The translations under genes and the position numbers were made by a program. A DNA stretch of 64,000 bases, taken from CANNDT01 sp945876205 (lineage in GTDB: Bacteria > Acidobacteriota > Vicinamibacteria > Vicinamibacterales > UBA2999). Shown piece after piece: positions 8,389 through 17,564 of the stretch. Location: assembly GCA_947503365.1 (NCBI GenBank), contig CANNDT010000004.1:32069-96068 (forward strand), written 5' to 3'. The first letter of the stretch is position 1. Each line of letters starts with the position of its first letter. The notes below the pieces were generated by a model. It was not told the origin of the DNA. It saw only the letters and a program-made list of their open reading frames with translations, and did not search any database.

Positions 8389-9617
8389 CAGTGACCCCCC
8401 GTGGTCTCGAGCGACTCCCGCAGATACGGGTCGCCGATCGCAAAGAGCGGGCGCTGCTTCAGCTGGGTGCAGAACATCCAGACCCAGAGCCCGCCAATGG
8501 CGAGCGGCGCCGCCAGGTCGAGCCAGTGCACGAAGAAGTGGCTCGCGTGCTCGCCGGCCTCGAGATGCAGGTTCGCCCCGGTCGACGCGAACTCGGGGGT
8601 GATCATCATGAACAGATCGGCGAACCGCATGAACAGCAGCCACAGCGCCACGAGGACCAGCCGGTGCGGCATGCGCTTCCGATCGCGCGACAGGAGCAGG
8701 AGCCACGGCACGACGAAATGGAACATCACCAGAAAGAGCGCCAGGTACTGCCACCCGTTCGTCGTGCGGGTGATCATGTACGGCACTTCTTCGACCAGGT
8801 TCGCCGCGTAGGTGAGCAGGTACTGCGAGAAGTTGAAGTAGGCCCACAGCATGACGAAGGCGAACGTCAGCTTGCCGAGGTCATGGAAGTGGTTCGGCTT
8901 GAGGAAGCCGGCCATTGGCGCCTTGCCGACCAGGAAATGGGCAACGACGATGGTGAAGGCCAGCGCCGACAGCCCTTGCCCGCCGAGCAGCAGGAAGCCG
9001 AACAGCGTCGAGTACCAGTGCGGGTTGAGCGCCATGATCCAGTCGATGCCGGCGAAGGTAATCGTCAGCCCGTAGAACACCAGGCCGAAGCCGGAGAGGC
9101 GCTGGATCGAGGTATTGACGGCCACATCGCCGGTGTCCTGGAGCCTGGACCAGCGGCTAAGCAGCACCGACAGCGTAATCCAGCCGCCGAAGTAGAACAC
9201 CGCACGCGCGATCCAGAACGGGGCGTTCAGGTACGGCGCCCGGTGATTCAGGATGTGATCGCTGGCGACGAGGTCTGGATGGGCCCACGGATAGAGCGTG
9301 CCGATCCCGAACAGGATCGGCAGGAACAGCAGCGCCAGCAGCGGCAGCGTTCGGCTCGACGCCTCGAAGATCCGGCGGAAGATGCCCCAGGCGCCGCCCG
9401 ACAGGTGCTGCACCATCAGCAGCGCCAGCGAGCCGAGTGCGATCCCGAGAAACAGCATGTAGGCGACCAGCCAGGCGCGGAAGAAATGGTCGCGATCGAG
9501 CAGGAATCCGGCGGCGCAGGCGACGAGGCCGACGACGCCGACGACGAGCGCGCGCGAGCGCGGCACGTCGATTTCCGCGGGAGCGGTGTAGGTAGTCTCG
9601 ACGCTGTTCACGGTCAC
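8388..9617 (-). CDS. actF: Alternative complex III subunit ActF
   Basis: This 409-residue polytopic membrane protein, with about ten hydrophobic segments, is the smaller quinol-side relative of ActC (NrfD-like). Visible landmarks include GVVGLVACAAGFLLDRDHFF at the first helix and FGIGTLYPWAHPD. In the complex, ActC and ActF form the two membrane blocks. It starts with GTG overlapping the actE stop (GTGA). The gene order A to F matches known alternative complex III operons. Confidence 0.92.
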   Translation of the reverse strand: MTVNSVETTYTAPAEIDVPRSRALVVGVVGLVACAAGFLLDRDHFFRAWLVAYMLFLGIALGSLALLMVQHLSGGAWGIFRRIFEASSRTLPLLALLFLPILFGIGTLYPWAHPDLVASDHILNHRAPYLNAPFWIARAVFYFGGWITLSVLLSRWSRLQDTGDVAVNTSIQRLSGFGLVFYGLTITFAGIDWIMALNPHWYSTLFGFLLLGGQGLSALAFTIVVAHFLVGKAPMAGFLKPNHFHDLGKLTFAFVMLWAYFNFSQYLLTYAANLVEEVPYMITRTTNGWQYLALFLVMFHFVVPWLLLLSRDRKRMPHRLVLVALWLLFMRFADLFMMITPEFASTGANLHLEAGEHASHFFVHWLDLAAPLAIGGLWVWMFCTQLKQRPLFAIGDPYLRESLETTGGH

Positions 9618-10288
9618 GGGGCCTCCTGCGCCGGCGCGGTCGTGGCGGCGCCCGCCTCGCCCGGTTCCGCACCCTGCACACGATCGAGGTCGGCGCGGCG
9701 CTCTGCCGGCACGTCAGCAACCGTGGCGGCGCGGCTGGCCTGCACCGCCCGGATGTAGGCGGCAATCGCCCAGCGATCCGCAACCGGCACCTGCGCCGCG
9801 TAGTCCTGCATCGCGCCGAACCCGTGCGTCATCACGTCGAAGAAGTAACCGACCGGCGCATTCCGCAGCCGCTCCTCGTGAAACGACGGCGGCTGCCGGA
9901 ACCCGCGCTGGACGATCATGCCGTTGCCGGTGCCGGTGCGGCCGTGGCACGGCGCGCAGAACACGTTGAAGCGCTCCTGGCCGCGGGCCATGACGGCGGC
10001 GGTCACCGGCATCGGAAAGACCTCGGCCGGACGCCCATCGACGACACCTTCGTACAGGTGCCGATCCGAATTGAGCTGACCGCGGGCAACGGTGTTCGGC
10101 ACCGGCTGGCGCGACGCCGCGCCGTTACTGAAAAAGGTCGACGCCTCGAGCGCGTCGTAGCGTGGCGCGTCGTGCATGTCCTGACGGCATGCGGCAACCA
10201 CCAGAGCGGAGCACGCGACGACGACGAGCGCCGCGAAGCGCCTGCGCGCCGACTGCCCACTGCCCACTGCCGACTCTTTACGGCGCAA
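9614..10288 (-). CDS. actE: Alternative complex III monoheme cytochrome c, ActE
   Basis: This protein of up to 224 residues carries one c-type heme at CAPCH (111-115) and a lipobox VVAAC ending at Cys34, so it is a membrane-anchored periplasmic lipoprotein. It takes electrons from the complex and hands them to the oxidase. The called start is a TTG overlapping actD by 11 bp; the first dozen codons come from a GGGCAGT-type repeat (about 10251-10272), so a later start is possible. The tail is rich in A, P, E and T. Confidence 0.88.
   Translation of the reverse strand: MRRKESAVGSGQSARRRFAALVVVACSALVVAACRQDMHDAPRYDALEASTFFSNGAASRQPVPNTVARGQLNSDRHLYEGVVDGRPAEVFPMPVTAAVMARGQERFNVFCAPCHGRTGTGNGMIVQRGFRQPPSFHEERLRNAPVGYFFDVMTHGFGAMQDYAAQVPVADRWAIAAYIRAVQASRAATVADVPAERRADLDRVQGAEPGEAGAATTAPAQEAP
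10251..10272. repeat. Iterated ACTGCCC repeat in the actE 5' end
   Basis: Three near-identical ACTGCC/ACTGCCC units encode the low-complexity SAVGSGQS start of ActE. The block is simple and does not resemble the conserved part of the gene. Confidence 0.6.
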
Positions 10289-10826
10289 CTTCAGTCACTC
10301 CCAGCGGATGAAGACCCATGAGGAACGTCTCGGTCGCCTCGCGATCGAAGCGCGGATCCGCCGCCTCGATGCAGAGGAAGAAGCGATCGGTCGAGGCACG
10401 GGCGAACGCCGGCACGTTGAAGACCGGGTGGTACGGCTGGGGCAACTTGTTGAGCGCCCACATGCCGAAGAAACAGGACAACGCCGCACCGAGCACGGTC
10501 AGCTCGAACGTGACCGGGATGAACTGTGGCCAGCTGTGCATCGGGCGGCCGCCGATGTTCAACGGATACGCTATCGTCGATGCCCAGTACTGGAGGCCGT
10601 AGCCGGCCGAACCACCGAGGATGCCGCCGAGCAGCACCAGCTTCGGCAGCCGCGTTTTCTCAAGGCCGAGCGCCTCGCTCAACTCCTCGATCGGAATCGG
10701 CGAATACGCGTCCATCTTGCGGTAGCCGGCCAGGCGCGCCTGCTCGGTCGCCGCGACGAGCGCCGTCGGGTTGTCGAACTCGGCCATCAGGCCGTGCAGC
10801 ACCGGTGTGGGTTCGCTATGCGACAT
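10278..10826 (-). CDS. actD: Alternative complex III subunit ActD (DUF3341)
   Basis: This 182-residue membrane protein has an N-terminal soluble part (LMAEFDNPTALVAATEQAR) and two helices, about 61-83 and 103-124, as in ActD proteins. It has no cofactor. It contacts the other membrane subunits and caps the cytoplasmic side. It begins 3 bp after actC ends and overlaps actE. The motif YSPIPIEELSEALGL is characteristic of the DUF3341 group. Confidence 0.92.
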   Translation of the reverse strand: MSHSEPTPVLHGLMAEFDNPTALVAATEQARLAGYRKMDAYSPIPIEELSEALGLEKTRLPKLVLLGGILGGSAGYGLQYWASTIAYPLNIGGRPMHSWPQFIPVTFELTVLGAALSCFFGMWALNKLPQPYHPVFNVPAFARASTDRFFLCIEAADPRFDREATETFLMGLHPLGVTEVAP

Positions 10827-10829
10827 GCA

Positions 10830-12233
10830 TCACCCGTGGTGCTCCGTCTTCAGCTTGGCTTCCGGCGTGATCGTGCGCATTTCGAACATCGCCAGCGCCG
10901 GCAGGAAGCGGACGAAGAGGAAGAACAGCGACAGGAACAGACCGATCGTTCCCGCGAACATCGCGAAGTCCCAGCGCGTCGGGCTGTACATGTCCCATGA
11001 CGAGGGCAGGAAGTCGCGGTGGAGGCTGGTGACGATGATGATGAAGCGCTCGAGCCACATCCCGACGTTCACCAGCAGCGACAATACGAACAGCAGCGCG
11101 ATGTTGTCGCGGACCTTGCGGAACCAGAACAGCTGGATCATCCCCGCGTTGATGGCGATGAGCGACCAGTAGAACGGCGCGTATGGTCCGCCCATCCGGT
11201 TGTTCATCATGTACTGCTCGTAGATGTTGGAGCTGTACCAGGCGAAGAACACTTCGTTGGCGTAGCCGTAGGCGACGATCATCCCCGTCACCAGCATGAC
11301 CTTCGTCATGTTGTGGATGTGGCGCATCGTGATGAAGCCGTCGAGGTTGTAGAACTTCCGCAGCGGGATCGCCAGTGTCATCACCATCGCGAAGCCGGAG
11401 TAGATCGCACCGGCAACGAAGTACGGCGGGAAAATCGTCGCGTGCCACCCGGGCAGCACCGAGACCGCGAAGTCGAAGCTGACGACCGAGTGGACCGAGA
11501 GCACCAGCGGCGTCGAGATACCGGCGAGCAGCAAATAGGCCATCTCGTAGCGGTGCCAGTGACGCGCCGACCCACGCCAGCCGAGCGCCAGCATGCCGAA
11601 GATCACCTTGGAGGTCCGTGACGTCGCGCGGTCGCGCAGCGTCGCCATGTCCGGCACGAGGCCGGTGAACCAGAACAGCGCCGACACCGTGCCGTAGGTC
11701 GACACGGCGAACACGTCCCAGATCAGCGGACTGCGGAACTGCGGCCAGAGCCCCATCGTGTTGGGGTACGGGAACAGCCAGTAGATCGCCAGCCAGGGCC
11801 GCCCGGTGTGGAGCAGGGGAAACATCGCCGCGCAGGCCACCGCGAACAGCGTCATCGCTTCCGCGAAGCGGTTGATTGACGTGCGCCACTGCTGCCGGAA
11901 GAGCAGCAAAATTGCCGAGATCAGCGTGCCGGCGTGGCCGATGCCGATCCACCAGACGAAGTTGATAATGTCGAACGCCCAGCCGACCGGGACGTTGTTG
12001 CCCCAGATGCCGATACCCTCCAGCAGGAGCTTGCCGATCGTCACGTTGAGGAGCATCAGCAGCAGGAACGCGATGGCAAAGCCGAAGAACCAGCCAATCG
12101 GCGTCCGCTTCGTGAGGACGATGTGGCTGATCGAGTCGGTGACCGACTCGAACGAGTGCCCGGGCTCGATGACCGCGGGCGTGCGCGCACGCAGCGCCGT
12201 CAGCGCGGCGGCGTCGCTCGTCGGTTCAGCCAT
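10830..12233 (-). CDS. actC: Alternative complex III subunit ActC (NrfD/PsrC-like)
   Basis: This 467-residue polytopic membrane protein of the NrfD family binds and oxidises quinol and is thought to couple this to charge movement. Several helices are evident, with NFVWWIGIGHAGTLISAIL and the membrane-edge WHATIFPPYFVAGAIYSG as familiar ActC segments. It overlaps actB by one base and precedes actD by 3 bp. Confidence 0.94.
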   Translation of the reverse strand: MAEPTSDAAALTALRARTPAVIEPGHSFESVTDSISHIVLTKRTPIGWFFGFAIAFLLLMLLNVTIGKLLLEGIGIWGNNVPVGWAFDIINFVWWIGIGHAGTLISAILLLFRQQWRTSINRFAEAMTLFAVACAAMFPLLHTGRPWLAIYWLFPYPNTMGLWPQFRSPLIWDVFAVSTYGTVSALFWFTGLVPDMATLRDRATSRTSKVIFGMLALGWRGSARHWHRYEMAYLLLAGISTPLVLSVHSVVSFDFAVSVLPGWHATIFPPYFVAGAIYSGFAMVMTLAIPLRKFYNLDGFITMRHIHNMTKVMLVTGMIVAYGYANEVFFAWYSSNIYEQYMMNNRMGGPYAPFYWSLIAINAGMIQLFWFRKVRDNIALLFVLSLLVNVGMWLERFIIIVTSLHRDFLPSSWDMYSPTRWDFAMFAGTIGLFLSLFFLFVRFLPALAMFEMRTITPEAKLKTEHHG

Positions 12234-15200
12234 CAGCCTTCACTCCCCGCCGGCGCGGCGCCGGACGGCTCGAGCTCGGTGTTCGGGTTCCGCACCACGG
12301 CCATGTACGTCGTTCGCGGCCGCGTGTTCAGCTCCTCGAGCAGACCGTAGTTGAGCGGGCTCTTCTTCAGCTGCGCCACCTTGCTGTTCGGATCGTTGAT
12401 GTTGCCGAACACGATCGCCTCGGTCGGGCACGCCGACTGGCAGGCGGTGACCACTTCGCCGTCGCGGATCTCGCGATCCTCGAGCTTGGCGGTGACGCGC
12501 GCCTGGTTGATACGCTGCACGCAGTAGGTGCACTTCTCCATCACGCCGCGGCTGCGGATGGTCACGTCCGGGTTGCGCTGCAGCTGCAGGCTCGGCGTGT
12601 CGAAGTCCGAGTAGAGCAGGAAGTTGAAGCGGCGGACCTTGTACGGGCAATTGTTCGAGCAGTAGCGGGTGCCGACACAGCGGTTGTAGGTCATGTCGTT
12701 CAGACCTTCGTCGCTGTGCGTCGTCGCCGCCACGGGGCAGACCACCTCGCACGGCGCCTCCTCGCACTGCTGGCAGAGCATCGGCTGGTGGTAGGTCTCC
12801 GGGTTCTCGATATCGCCGGTGTAGTAGCGGTCAATGCGGAGCCAGTGCATCTCGCGGCCGTTGAGCACCTGCGCCTTGCCGACGACCGGGATGTTGTTCT
12901 CGGCGTGACACGCCACGACGCAGGCGTTGCAGCCGGTGCAGACGTTCTGATCGATTGCCATGCCCCACGCGTACCCTTCGTACTTGTGCGGCTTGTACAT
13001 GTTGAAGGTGGGCGGGATCTCTTCCGCCATCTTGTGTGCGAACTCGTGATCGGCTTCGAACTGCGTGGTCGTGCCGACGCGAATCAGGTTGCGCCCTTCG
13101 AGCGACCAATGATCCTGCGTGCAGGCGAGCTCGTAGGTGTCGCCGGTCTTGGACAGCTCGACACCGGTCAGAATGTCTGGCGCCGTAGAGGTTCGCAAGG
13201 GGTTGACGTTGAAGCCCAGGCCGTTGCCGACACGTCCGGCACGGCTCCGTCCGTAGCCCAGGTGCAGCGTCAGGGTGTCGGGACCATGTCCCGGCGCCAG
13301 CCAGACGGGAATCCGCACCGACCGGTCACCCTGCTTCAACTCGACAATGTCACCGCTGACCAGATTGAGACGGAGGGCGGTCGCCGGCGAGATCAGCGCC
13401 GCGTTGTCCCATGTCAGCTTGGTCAGTGAATTGGGCAGTTCCTGGAGCCAGGCGTTGTTGGCGAAACGGCCGTCGTAAATGCTCGGGTCAGGACGGAAGG
13501 CAACTTCGAGCGTCTGGCCACCCTGGGCCACCGGACTGGCGGCCGGAATGGCGGCCTGCAACGACACCGTCCGTGCAGCGAACGCCGTGTCGGGGATCAG
13601 GCCGTCGTGCAGCCACTTGCGCCACGCCGCGTCGAACGGCGACTTTGCCGCCGCGGGCGTAAAGGTGGCCGGCGTGTTGTTCACCGGAGCCGCGGCGCCG
13701 TTTGCGCTTGCCGGCGGCAGTGCCTGCGGCACGGCTGAGGCCGTCGGGGCAAGTGGGGCCGCGACCGGCGCGACGACCGCGGTCGTGTTCCGCGCCGGCG
13801 TCGGACTCTGCGTCGAGAGGGTCGTCTGCGCCGCCCAGTACGCGCGCACCAGGTCGAAGCCCGAACGCTCGCCGTTGGGCCCGATGGCCGAGATCACTTC
13901 GTGCACCGACTTCCCGCCGTAGAGCGGCGCGATCATCGGCTGGACGATCGTCGCGGTGCCGTCGTTGGAGCGGACGTCGCTCCAGGTCTCGAGGAAGTGC
14001 GCTTCCGGGATATGCCAGTGGCACCGTGCCGCGGTTTCATCCTCGTAGAGACCGAGGTGCGCGCGCAGGCCGACTTTGTCCATCGCCGTCGTGAAGTTCA
14101 GGTCGGCCGGCGAGGAGTAGACCGGGTTGGCGCCCAGGATCAGCAGGAAGTCCACCGTGCCGGCGTTCATTTCGCCGACCAGGTCGCGGAGGGCGGCCAG
14201 CTGGTTGCTCGGCTGCGCTTCGGCCGTCGTTGTGTAGGTCACGGTCGCCCCGATATTGCCAAGCACATCGTTCATCGCGTGCGCGAGCACGTGAACCACC
14301 GCGGGCTGACCGTCGCCGGCGATGACGAGGCTCTTCCCTCGCGTGGCCTGCAGGTCCTTGACGAGCGGGGCGATCCAGCGCGTGGCGGCGTCCGACACCG
14401 TCGCGGCACTTGCGCCGGCGACGCCGAGCTGCGCCGCAACGGCGCGGGCGAAGGTCTCGATCTCGGAGGCACGCAGGGGCAGATGGTGATCGGCCTTGGT
14501 GCCGGTATTGGTCGGCGTGCTCTCGACCGCGTAGAGACGGCACGTCTGGCCGCGCTCCCCTTCGATCCGCCGGCGCGAGGCGAAGGCGCGCGCGTGCTTC
14601 AGGCCGGCTGCACCCTGGCAGAGGAACTCGGCGTCCAGGGACAGGATGACGTCCGCCTTGTCGATGGCGTACTGGGCATCGACGTATTCGCCGAACGCGA
14701 GACGACTCCCTTCGCGGGCGTTGTGCCGGCCGAGCGGCTCCCACTGCACCCACTTGGCCTGCGGGTAGGCGGCGAGGAGCTCCTGGATCTGGGCCTCCAG
14801 CGTCGGCGAGGCGACCGTCTCGGTGAGGATGCGGAGTCCGCTCCCCTGCTTGGCCTGCTGCGCCGTCATGATCGGGCGCACCGCGGTGGCGAACGCGCTG
14901 AACGGTCTGATCTCGCCGAGGTTGGACAGCGTCTGCGAGCGATCGGGATCGTAGAGGCCGAGGATCGCCGCCTGCGCGAAGAGGTCCGTCGCGCCGCGGC
15001 TCGACGGATGATCCGGATTACCTTCGATCTTCGTCGGGCGCCCTTCGTGGGTCTCGACCAGCAGCCCCATGCCGGCGCCGTTCATCGTCATCGCCGTCGC
15101 ATAGAACAGCGGCTTCCCCGGGACGAGCTCCTCCGGCTGCCGCACGTACGGGACGAGCTCCTCGTTCGGCTGGCGCGTGCAGGCGCTGACGCCGGCGAGC

Positions 15201-15424
15201 GCGAGCGACGCACCCATCAACTTCAGGAAACCACGGCGCCCGACCGGATCGAGCCACTCGGATGCGTTCCGCGGGAATTCGCGGTGGAGGAACTCCTTGA
15301 ATTCCGTCGTCTCGGCGATCGCTTCGAGGCTGCGCCAGTACTCGCGCCCGCGGGTGCCTTCGAGCCTAGCGCGGAGCGCCTCGATGTCGGTCAGTTCGTT
15401 CATGGGCGGTGTCATCGGTGGCAC
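12233..15424 (-). CDS. actB: Alternative complex III iron-sulfur subunit ActB (molybdopterin-like plus ferredoxin)
   Basis: This 1063-residue protein fuses a molybdopterin-oxidoreductase-like domain (B1, without expected cofactor) to a four-cluster ferredoxin domain (B2). The N-terminus has a twin-arginine motif, RRGFLKLMG at about 63-71, followed by a lipobox-like cysteine at about 82, so Tat export is expected. Cluster motifs begin near residue 826 (CTGCNACVVACH), continue with CQQCEEAPC and CVGTRYCSNNCP, and end with CQSACP near 996. A proline- and alanine-rich linker lies between about residues 540 and 600. The start overlaps actA by 13 bp. Confidence 0.95.
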   Translation of the reverse strand: MPPMTPPMNELTDIEALRARLEGTRGREYWRSLEAIAETTEFKEFLHREFPRNASEWLDPVGRRGFLKLMGASLALAGVSACTRQPNEELVPYVRQPEELVPGKPLFYATAMTMNGAGMGLLVETHEGRPTKIEGNPDHPSSRGATDLFAQAAILGLYDPDRSQTLSNLGEIRPFSAFATAVRPIMTAQQAKQGSGLRILTETVASPTLEAQIQELLAAYPQAKWVQWEPLGRHNAREGSRLAFGEYVDAQYAIDKADVILSLDAEFLCQGAAGLKHARAFASRRRIEGERGQTCRLYAVESTPTNTGTKADHHLPLRASEIETFARAVAAQLGVAGASAATVSDAATRWIAPLVKDLQATRGKSLVIAGDGQPAVVHVLAHAMNDVLGNIGATVTYTTTAEAQPSNQLAALRDLVGEMNAGTVDFLLILGANPVYSSPADLNFTTAMDKVGLRAHLGLYEDETAARCHWHIPEAHFLETWSDVRSNDGTATIVQPMIAPLYGGKSVHEVISAIGPNGERSGFDLVRAYWAAQTTLSTQSPTPARNTTAVVAPVAAPLAPTASAVPQALPPASANGAAAPVNNTPATFTPAAAKSPFDAAWRKWLHDGLIPDTAFAARTVSLQAAIPAASPVAQGGQTLEVAFRPDPSIYDGRFANNAWLQELPNSLTKLTWDNAALISPATALRLNLVSGDIVELKQGDRSVRIPVWLAPGHGPDTLTLHLGYGRSRAGRVGNGLGFNVNPLRTSTAPDILTGVELSKTGDTYELACTQDHWSLEGRNLIRVGTTTQFEADHEFAHKMAEEIPPTFNMYKPHKYEGYAWGMAIDQNVCTGCNACVVACHAENNIPVVGKAQVLNGREMHWLRIDRYYTGDIENPETYHQPMLCQQCEEAPCEVVCPVAATTHSDEGLNDMTYNRCVGTRYCSNNCPYKVRRFNFLLYSDFDTPSLQLQRNPDVTIRSRGVMEKCTYCVQRINQARVTAKLEDREIRDGEVVTACQSACPTEAIVFGNINDPNSKVAQLKKSPLNYGLLEELNTRPRTTYMAVVRNPNTELEPSGAAPAGSEG

Positions 15425-16062
15425 GTCGAGCAGCTGGTGAGCGACTTGATGCCGTATTCCTGCACGAGCTGCGGCCCGAGTTCCGCCTGTGGAACCGGCG
15501 GACGATAGCCCATCGTCGTGATCTCACTGCGCGGGCGGACGTATTTCTCCGGTGCCCGGTGGCAGTCGAGACACCACTCCATCTGCAGCGAACTCTGCTG
15601 CAGCATCAGAGGCATCTGATCGACGCGGCCGTGGCAGGTCTCACACCCCATCCCCTTCTTCACGTGGATGCTGTGATTGAAATAGACGAAGTCCGGCAGG
15701 TCGTGCACGCGGACCCAGCGGAGCGGGGTGTCGTTGCGGAAGCTCGCCCGCACCGGCTCGAGAATCGGCGCGGTGTTGAAGATCTGCGAGTGGCAGTTCA
15801 TGCAGGTCTTGGTCGGCGGAATCCCGGCGAATGCCGACGTCTCGACCGACGTGTGGCAGTACCTGCAATCGATACCGTCGTCCAGCACGTGATGCCGGTG
15901 GCTGAACTGAATCGGTTGCTGGATGATTTCCTGCTGCCGCGTCGCGTACGACGAGCGGCCGAGCACCATGACGAGCAGGAGCAGGCTCCCGACCAGGGCC
16001 AGCGCGCCAAACAGGCTGACCTTCGAGAGGGTGTTGGCGCTGCGTTGGAATATCTGCGACAT
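15412..16062 (-). CDS. actA: Alternative complex III pentaheme cytochrome c, ActA
   Basis: This 216-residue protein has one N-terminal membrane anchor (about 16-36) and five heme-binding sites: CRYCH, CMNCH, CETCH, CLDCH and a C-terminal CSTCH. It is the first gene of the respiratory operon and carries electrons between the iron-sulfur subunit and ActE or the oxidase. A sigma70-like promoter lies about 100 bases upstream. Confidence 0.95.
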   Translation of the reverse strand: MSQIFQRSANTLSKVSLFGALALVGSLLLLVMVLGRSSYATRQQEIIQQPIQFSHRHHVLDDGIDCRYCHTSVETSAFAGIPPTKTCMNCHSQIFNTAPILEPVRASFRNDTPLRWVRVHDLPDFVYFNHSIHVKKGMGCETCHGRVDQMPLMLQQSSLQMEWCLDCHRAPEKYVRPRSEITTMGYRPPVPQAELGPQLVQEYGIKSLTSCSTCHR

Positions 16063-16163
16063 CAGATTGAAAGCCCGCGTGTCCGAACAGGCATCCGCCT
16101 ACACTGGGCGTGCAGAAAGAGGCTGCGTGTCGAACCGTTTGTATTTCGAGTGACCGCGATTGA

Positions 16164-16192
16164 GTTCTACCACGTTGTGAAAAAAGGATCAA
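16164..16192 (-). promoter_or_regulatory. Candidate sigma70 promoter of the act-cta operon
   Basis: On the minus strand TTGATC (16192-16187) and TAGAAC (16169-16164) are separated by exactly 17 bases. A start near 16157 would leave a leader of about 95 bases before actA. The rest of the 295-base gap 16063-16357 shows no gene. Confidence 0.45.
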
Positions 16193-16343
16193 ACTGGCAG
16201 CGTCGCGGAATCGCCCATGAAACAGGCCGATTTTATGCGACCACCGGGGGGCGGTGTGGAGATTCTTTTTGGCGTGTTTCGCGTGCTGGAACAGGCCGGT
16301 CGTCTGGATGGATGAGTTGGTTAGCTCCCGGGGCAATGTTGGT

Positions 16344-16349
16344 TAGAAT
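16344..16349 (+). promoter_or_regulatory. -10-like hexamer of the zinc-ribbon gene
   Basis: TAGAAT ends 8 bases before the ATG at 16358, with a weak TTAGCT 17 bases upstream. The predicted transcript would start almost at the start codon. Confidence 0.4.
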
Positions 16350-16357
16350 GCCAGCCA

Positions 16358-16807
16358 ATGAGTGACCGTAAGTACCGCGTGCGCGGCTATCAGGATGATG
16401 ACCGGGACCGGCAGCCAAAAGGGCCGGCGCGGCCGGCGCCTGAGCCGGGCGCTCCAGCTGGAGCCCGGCGGATTTCGGGCCAGGACGGGCCGAAAGCGCT
16501 GAACATGCCCGGCTTCCGCCAGGTCATCAAGTGCACGCAGTGCGGGAACGGTGTGGCAACAGAGATCGTGGCGGACAGCCGGTGCCCGCGTTGCGGGACC
16601 GACATGCACGCCTGCGCTCAGTGCGGATCGTTTGACCCCGGCAGCCGGTTGGAGTGCATGCAGACGACGCTGACGGTCAGAATTTCCCCAAAAAACACCC
16701 GGAATGCCTGCACGCTCTTTGAGCCGCGGGTGACGGTGGAGCGGGAAACCACCGCTCCACGGGCCAACGACGCCCGCACCGCATTCGACGATCTCTTCAA
16801 TTTCTAG
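16358..16807 (+). CDS. Zinc-ribbon protein, function unknown
   Basis: This is a 149-residue protein. The first 45 residues are charged and proline-rich and probably disordered. A metal-binding core follows with cysteine pairs C59/C62, C76/C79 and C86/C89 plus C100, consistent with one or two zinc sites. The C-terminus contains TVERETTAPRANDARTAFDD. It is followed 4 bp later by a thioredoxin-fold gene, so the pair is probably co-transcribed and may share a thiol or redox role; that is an inference. No named family is recognised. Confidence 0.8.
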   Translation: MSDRKYRVRGYQDDDRDRQPKGPARPAPEPGAPAGARRISGQDGPKALNMPGFRQVIKCTQCGNGVATEIVADSRCPRCGTDMHACAQCGSFDPGSRLECMQTTLTVRISPKNTRNACTLFEPRVTVERETTAPRANDARTAFDDLFNF

Positions 16808-16811
16808 GCAA

Positions 16812-17474
16812 ATGGCACTCCTGTCCGAGGAGGACCGCCAGACGGTCCGGGGGCGCCTGTCCACCCTGACCGCGCCGGTCACCCTGCTCTTCTTCACCCA
16901 GACCATCGGCGCCCCGGAGACCGCCCTGGTCGCCCGGCAGATCCTCGACGAGCTCGTCTCCCTGAGCGACCGGTTGTCGCTGGAAGAAGTGAATGTCGTC
17001 CTCGAAAAGGAACGGGCGGCCGCGTTCGGCATCTCGGGGATTCCGGCCGTGGCGGTGCTGCGGGACGGGACTGATACGCGAATCCGGTTTCTTGGCGCCC
17101 CGGCGGGCTACGAGTTCATGTCACTGGTCGAAGCCGTGATTCTGGCCGGCACCGGAGATTCGGGACTGTCAGAGGAAAGCCGCCAGTTGATCGCCGAACA
17201 CGTGACCGGTCCGCTCGACATCAAGGTCTTCGTGACGCCGACCTGCCCCCACTGCCCCAGGGCCGTGACCCTCGCGCACAAGATGGCGATCGAGAACGCG
17301 AACATCACCGCCACCTGCGTCGAAGCGACCGAGTTCCTCGACCTGTCCAGACAGTACCGGGTGACCGGCGTCCCGAAGACGATCGTCAACGGCACGATCG
17401 AAATCCTCGGCGCCGTGCCGGAAGACACCTTCGTGCGGACCGTGGTGATGCCCGAGGGATCGCAGACCGAGTAG
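16812..17474 (+). CDS. Two-domain thioredoxin-fold protein (PDO/glutaredoxin-like)
   Basis: This 220-residue protein consists of two thioredoxin folds in tandem. The C-terminal fold has the active site CPHC (C145-C148) and a cis-proline in TGVPKTIVNG. The N-terminal fold keeps a cis-proline segment (GIPAV, 76-80) but has TIGAPE where the CxxC would be, so it is redox-inactive. This layout matches protein disulfide oxidoreductases and the N-terminal domain of AhpF. It would exchange disulfides in the cytoplasm; the partner is unknown. Confidence 0.82.
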   Translation: MALLSEEDRQTVRGRLSTLTAPVTLLFFTQTIGAPETALVARQILDELVSLSDRLSLEEVNVVLEKERAAAFGISGIPAVAVLRDGTDTRIRFLGAPAGYEFMSLVEAVILAGTGDSGLSEESRQLIAEHVTGPLDIKVFVTPTCPHCPRAVTLAHKMAIENANITATCVEATEFLDLSRQYRVTGVPKTIVNGTIEILGAVPEDTFVRTVVMPEGSQTE

Positions 17475-17482
17475 CGATTCGA

Positions 17483-17546
17483 GGGAGAGGGATTCGAAAC
17501 GTCGTCCGTCGAACGCCTTGGCACGCGCCAACTCGGACCTCTCTCC
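17483..17546 (-). pseudogene. Decayed tRNA-Ser-like sequence
   Basis: Read on the minus strand, the 5' end GGAGAGAGGTCCGAG matches tRNA-Ser GGAGAGATGGCCGAG at 13 of 15 positions, and 14 bases including TTCGAATCCCTCTC match the tRNA-Ser 3' half exactly. The two ends can pair over about six bases, but the copy is only about 64 nt against 90 nt, the T-stem does not pair and the long variable arm is missing. It lies 780 bp downstream of the intact tRNA-Ser(UGA), in the same orientation. Confidence 0.5.
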
Positions 17547-17564
17547 GATTGAGTGGACGTCACG

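Noticed and set aside
13901..15508. Plus-strand open frame opposite actB
   Set aside because: No motifs; actB on the other strand is a clear gene over the whole stretch.
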